The notes under the pieces: model-generated
The model's database searches: none
What the model was told of the DNA's origin: nothing
Seen by the model: the letters and a program-made list of their open reading frames with translations, nothing else
Source of the DNA: Icerya purchasi
Lineage: Eukaryota > Arthropoda > Insecta > Hemiptera > Monophlebidae
Assembly: GCA_039619475.1 (NCBI GenBank)
Contig: CM077116.1
Location: forward strand, 278,953,258-279,017,257
DNA: 64,000 nt
Direction of reading: 5' to 3'
Translations under genes and position numbers: made by a program
Shown: piece by piece, positions 59,857 through 64,000 of the stretch
How positions within the stretch are numbered: position 1 is the stretch's first letter
Layout: each line of letters begins with the position of its first letter

Positions 59857-60990
59857 TTGTTTATTTTTTATATCAATGATATAAATGATTGTATTGCTCC
59901 GCCTGTAAACGCCCGGCTCTACTTTGACGACTTAAACATTTCCCTGTCTTCCAGTTTTCCAGCAAATGCTCAAAAAATCCTACAAAAAACTATTTCAAAA
60001 CTACAATCCTGGTGTAACAATAATGGTCTTGTGTTTTCTCCATCTAAGTCTATCTGTGTTGATTTCTATAGGGGACGTCAAAACTCTTCCAGCATCCGCC
60101 TCAATCTAGAAAATTCCTCACTTCATTTCCACCCTACTGCTACTTTCCTTGGACTACTGTTCGATCAAAAGCTAACTTGGCGATCCCATATATCCAATCT
60201 TAAAGTTAAATGTCATAAATTCCTATCTATTCTTAAATATGTATCAAACACAAAGTATAATGTATCTCCGAAAACTCTCCTCTCCATATACAAATCCTTA
60301 GTCATTTCCAGAATAAACTACGGGTCCCAGGCGTATGCGTCAGCCAGTCCCTCTTTACTTAAATCCCTTGATTCAATACACCACACGGCGTTCCGCACGA
60401 TACTTGGCGCACATAGAACTTCACCGTCTGTAAGTTTGTGTGCCTTGTTAGGCACTTCCCCACTAAAGTATCTCCGAACCTATTATTACCACCGTGAGAC
60501 CCTCGCTCTTTTCTCTAGTAAACGTGCCTGTCCTATCGACACAAATGACCTCCCCAACACCCCAGAGTTCCCTAATGACCCACTCCCAGAAATCCTGGCC
60601 CTCCTATTGCAGCACAACGTGAGCGTTATCCCTTTCCCTAACCTAGCTCCTAACATCATGATTCCGCCGTGGGCCCCTTTAAACATTGATGTTAACCTTT
60701 CCCTGACGAAGTATAATAAGCCCCTGCATCCGAATATCGTTCAGTTGACAACAGCAACAATGCAAAAATACCCCGACCACCTCTTTTTCTACACGGATGC
60801 TGCCAAGGCTACTCCAGAGGCTACTTCATCCCCAACCTCCTGTTCCTTTGAAGTCTGCGACGTGATTCGAAGCATTCGACCGAATGACAATTGCTCGGTA
60901 CTGGATGCAGAAATATACGCAGTATTTTTCTGTTTGGAATATTTTCTTTCTACAGAGCCTACATCACAGAAAGCCCTGCTGGTATCGTGA
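59857..60990 (+). CDS. I-type RT (C-terminal part) and RNase H start
   Basis: 377 codons to a stop at 60990. The opening INDINDCIAPP is the end of motif B/start of motif C. The catalytic box is YFDDLNISL (A replaced by F, both Asp kept). ATFLGLLFDQKLTWRSHI is the thumb block, and VISRINYGSQAYASASP and HHTAFRTILGAHRTSPS follow. RNase H starts with HLFFYTDAAK (first Asp) and LDAEIYAVFFCLEYF (Glu). The frame then breaks by about one base before the third Asp. The apparent start is not a real start. Confidence 0.8.
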   Translation: MFIFYINDINDCIAPPVNARLYFDDLNISLSSSFPANAQKILQKTISKLQSWCNNNGLVFSPSKSICVDFYRGRQNSSSIRLNLENSSLHFHPTATFLGLLFDQKLTWRSHISNLKVKCHKFLSILKYVSNTKYNVSPKTLLSIYKSLVISRINYGSQAYASASPSLLKSLDSIHHTAFRTILGAHRTSPSVSLCALLGTSPLKYLRTYYYHRETLALFSSKRACPIDTNDLPNTPEFPNDPLPEILALLLQHNVSVIPFPNLAPNIMIPPWAPLNIDVNLSLTKYNKPLHPNIVQLTTATMQKYPDHLFFYTDAAKATPEATSSPTSCSFEVCDVIRSIRPNDNCSVLDAEIYAVFFCLEYFLSTEPTSQKALLVS

Positions 60991-61615
60991 TTCATCCGCA
61001 GCTTTATTAACAATTTCTAATCCCCTCACCAAACATCCTGTAGCAATTCGAACCCAGCAGGTATTATACGAACTTATTAAGAGACGGTGCTCCGTATCCT
61101 TTCTGTGGGCGCCCAGCCATGCAGGAATTCCTGGAAATGAACGCGTCGATACATGCGCCCGAGCAGAAATATATTGCCCTTCGCCTAGTAACAGCCCACC
61201 TCCACCTTATCTCTCGAACATAATCTTCAATAATCTCACGTCCTTATGGAAAACCCATTGGTCCTCGTGTCAGACTTTCTCGAGGTTAATTAAACCCTCA
61301 ACCGAACCATGGTGGCCGGAAAAAAGCATTTCCCGCAGAGATATCTGTGCACTTAGCCGTTTGCGCACAGGCCATACGGCCATGTCGCATAATTTTATTT
61401 TGCAAAGAACCCCCGCTCCTATGAATTGTCCTTTCTGTGGCCAAGATGTTGCTCCCTCAACTCCTCATATACTATGCGACTGTCCAGCATTATCACCTCA
61501 CCGGCCCCCTTCAATTAATAACAAAATAGTCACCAACATTCTTGAGAATTCCCCCGATGCAATTTTATCCATAACACAATTTATCAGAACTAGCGGAATA
61601 ATCAGGTATCTATAA
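60884..61615 (+). pseudogene. I-type RNase H end and C-terminal zinc finger
   Basis: It continues the preceding frame after the shift, from about 60985: DSSAALLTISN (third Asp), CSVSFLWAPSHAGIPGNERVD (last Asp), a linker with WWPEKSISRRDICALSRLRT and GHTAMSH, then a clean finger CPFCGQDVAPSTPHILCDCP (CxxC...HxxxxC). The end is AILSITQFIRTSGIIRYL. The part before about 60985 is out of register and should be ignored. Confidence 0.8.
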
Positions 61616-61849
61616 AAACAAGCATCTTCGTACTGTAATAGCCACAGCAGTTAAACACGGTACAGGATGTTGCTTTCACAAAAAAAAAAAAAAATTTCCT
61701 TAAATCAGGCATTCTTAAAAATTAATGATTTAATCGCCAAGTGAAATACTTGTCACCTTTTCCCATACAGTTTCTATTTTATCATCGCCCGTTAATGTAA
61801 ACATTCACGGATTGTGGATTATACGTAACACGTTACATTCTTAGGAACT

Positions 61850-62530
61850 GATTCAAAGTTCTGTTGTTCATCATTGTTGTAGAGAATGGAAGAAAGAAAT
61901 AAGTAAGAATTTCGTTTTTGACTTGGTCAGAATCGTAAGAACGAAAGGAAAAAGGTGTAACCCTGTAATTTTAATGTAAGGCATTCTCTTTTTGCCGGTT
62001 CTGAAAAGGTAAATGTATCTTTATCAGAAAAATTATTCAGGCGGCTTATAATTGTTTCCTTGTCTTCGTTACTAGGTTTTTATTATCAATATCCTTCTTA
62101 CGTGTGAAAATAGGCATGTCTTTAAGATCCTTAGGCTTGATAGCTTGTTTAAAAATACCTTTTCTACTAGTTCAGAAGAGGTTTTACTACCCGGAGCGAT
62201 ATTATTAAGTTTATCTAATTTCGTAGAATCATCGGAAATGGAGATTTTAATAGTTTTGTCCAGTTTAGATTTCTGAATTGAAGTAATACTTTTTTTTGGT
62301 ATCATTTTTAGTTATTTGCCAATAACTCGGTTTACGTTTTTGTTTCGAATCTTTTTAAAAAGGGATATAAATTGTTTCATGAATTACTTTAGTAATTTCA
62401 TTCGTGTCTATGCTCGAACTAACTGGGTTGACGTCTTCAGCTAACGCTGTGTTAATTTCTGACACAAGGTCCCCTAATCGTTTTCTTAATTCCGTCGTAT
62501 TTTGTGCTTTTAGCTCCAAGTTTAGGTCTT
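61850..62530 (-). pseudogene. Unidentified decayed coding sequence
   Basis: Minus-strand frames look coding rather than random: ELKAQNTTELRKRLGDLVSE then INTALAEDVNPVSSSIDTNE near 62510-62400, SKTSSELVEKVF near 62190, and in another frame KDLKDMPIFTRKKDIDN. Charged, non-repetitive composition with at least three frame breaks. I do not recognise the family. A gag-like ORF1 is one possibility given its position next to retroelements, but no zinc knuckle is seen. Confidence 0.3.
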
Positions 62531-63460
62531 AAGTCTACCAAAAAAAGGTAAAATAGTGGAACCTAATAACTGTCGGATAGCCATTCGTATCCTAGCCAGT
62601 TACGATAGAAGTTCGATAATTTAACATTTCCTAACTGGTAACACAACAACTAAGAATTCGATTCTATTCGGAGGTGATTAGTGTCACGAAAATCGAAGAT
62701 AAATAAATAAGGCAGACTAACCAGAGACAATTGTAATCGGATTCTTATCAGCGAGCGAGTGATAACGCGTGATGCACAACTAGACACTTTATTCACTCAT
62801 TTAATGAATAATTTTATTTTAATTTTTATATCGGTTAATTTTTGTCTCTTTCATTTTCTTTTTATTGTTTCCAATCCATGAGGTGTTCATTCAACCGAGA
62901 TACTCATGGCTATGCATCAATTACCGAGAAATTTATGTTATTATTCACCAAATAAATAAATAATAATGATAAATATGTACTTCTAATATTGTAAAAATTA
63001 GTAGTGGTATTAAAAGGAAACCAAAAATTACTTAAGTAGTTAGTCGTAGGCGATGCTTGCTTTTATGAACTTAAACGCACGCAGTCAACACGCACTACTT
63101 GTAAACAGTTCGCATATTGATTTAGTGCTATTAGAATGCAGAAGGAGGAGGATCACCTAAAAATGACATCGATTAATGATAATCAATAAAACATTCAGGA
63201 AGAAAAGGGGGGAGAGTCATTCATTACACGCTGCCGCGTTCGTCCATATAATAATAAGTATTAATTGATCGATTAAACGTTTCCTTAGAAAAGAGACTAC
63301 TACCTCGTGTAATTTTAAAGACATTTATGCAACACAAAAAAAAAAAAAAAAAAAACTGCTCTCGCTGCTGTGTTGAAAGATAGCGTGCCGGAACTATTGC
63401 TTTTGCGATATTTCTTAAAGATTTCCCAGACATACTATACTGAGCTGGTTGCTTTATACG
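62531..63460. other. Intergenic sequence
   Basis: An A tract at about 63333-63353; nothing else recognised. Confidence 0.4.
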
Positions 63461-63469
63461 ATGATGATG

Positions 63470-63680
63470 TGTAGCACTTTGTTGCGCTTTTACTAGTGAT
63501 GGTTACCCTTTTCTATAGGGGGATCTGAAATTTAATCGCTGGTTCCTGAACCGCATTCTGGATGCATCACACCACATTGGGCTCATATGAATCATTCGGT
63601 GTTTATGCAAATAGTACACACAAAATTGGAAATCGTTTGCACTGGTTGTCGATGCAGCGTAACCCGTGTGCATGTTAAGG
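63470..63680. repeat. Dispersed repeat also found at 43.2 kb
   Basis: GGATCTGAA, then CTGGTTCCTGAACCGCATTC and a GATGC block line up with GATCCGGAACTGAATCACAG, GTTCCGGAACTGCATC at about 43232-43275. The start GTGATGG resembles GTGACGGG at 43205. Family unassigned. Confidence 0.4.
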
Positions 63681-64000
63681 GTTAGATTATATGTATTCGA
63701 ACGAAAGAAGAAAATTGTAAAATATTCGTGTAATCATGGGAAAAGTTGTGCCTACAGAAAAATCGATAAAGTTTCTTTCCAATTCCGATGTCATCATTTT
63801 TCACTTTTCTAGCTGAATCGGATATATGTATATATACGTTTCTGCTCAGATATTCGTTCCGTAGTTTTTATTTATTCGTATGTCTACAGGTATCGAAAAA
63901 AGGAGGAAGATTTGACTATCACTAAACGACTTAACCCCATAATTGATCAGTATCACATATGAATTTTCATGTTTACATCGTCACCAACTATACTTGTATT

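Larger units (their letters stand above)
59855..61695 (+). mobile_element. I-type retrotransposon 3' half, nearly intact
   Basis: The best preserved RNase H-bearing element of the window. It starts inside the RT after motif B, runs through RNase H and the C-terminal finger to a stop at 61615, then about 65 bp of 3' UTR and a 15-base poly(A) at about 61680-61694. One frameshift near 60985 splits it. There is no endonuclease, so it is 5'-truncated. No convincing target duplication was found. Confidence 0.85.

Noticed and set aside
59857..60990. Host gene of 377 codons
   Set aside because: RT and RNase H motifs, no true start, frameshift before the third catalytic Asp, poly(A) tail downstream.

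Overview
The window looks like a gene-poor, AT-rich stretch of an arthropod (most likely insect) nuclear genome. Evidence: no bacterial-style gene packing, dense decayed non-LTR retrotransposons, tRNA-derived SINEs, hAT-type DNA elements with 8-bp target duplications, many (TA)n, (TAA)n and poly(A)/poly(T) tracts, and CpG-rich islands without long reading frames. The host species is not identifiable from the sequence alone. No host protein-coding gene could be supported. The best hint of one is a CpG-rich candidate promoter/first exon near 24.2-25.4 kb; a second CpG-rich patch at 35.0-35.3 kb carries promoter-type motifs.

Layout. 0.4-8.0 kb: 3' pieces of an RNase H-bearing I/Jockey-type retrotransposon (called family A here), a 3' UTR of another family (B), a perfect 2 x 141 bp tandem duplication, a longer family A copy (4.7-6.9 kb), a tRNA-derived SINE with target duplication, and an RT scrap. 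8.1-12.2 kb: an RTE-like element split by a nested 2.36 kb I-type element with matching target duplications. 14.0-15.3 kb: a decayed family A-like gag. 16.4-18.5 kb: a SINE-like tRNA head, a Helitron/Pif1-type helicase scrap, and a young 5'-truncated Jockey element with an unbroken frame. 18.7-20.6 kb and 53.0-55.3 kb: two copies, in opposite orientation, of a DNA element encoding an uncharacterised arthropod protein family. 20.8-23.1 kb: family B 3' ends and a second SINE family. 26.7-31.3 kb: three copies of a repeat ending in two adjacent hairpins followed by (TA)n, plus a fold-back repeat and a family C fragment. 36.1-40.2 kb: the most complete family A copy (gag, endonuclease, RT start, RNase H, C-terminal zinc finger), frameshifted and with an internal deletion. 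40.3-43.0 kb: a CR1-like 3' end and two further RT fragments. 43.0-43.8 and 48.5-48.7 kb: two hAT-type non-autonomous elements, each with a perfect 8-bp duplication. 46.9-51.7 kb: Jockey, RTE-like and R1-like fragments. 55.5-61.7 kb: family C and A fragments and a long I-type 3' half with a single frameshift.

The coding potential is therefore almost wholly that of mobile elements. Most retroelements are 5'-truncated and inactive. The parts that do not reduce to known classes are the inverted pair of the uncharacterised DNA element and the double-hairpin repeat, whose stem shows a compensatory base change between copies.
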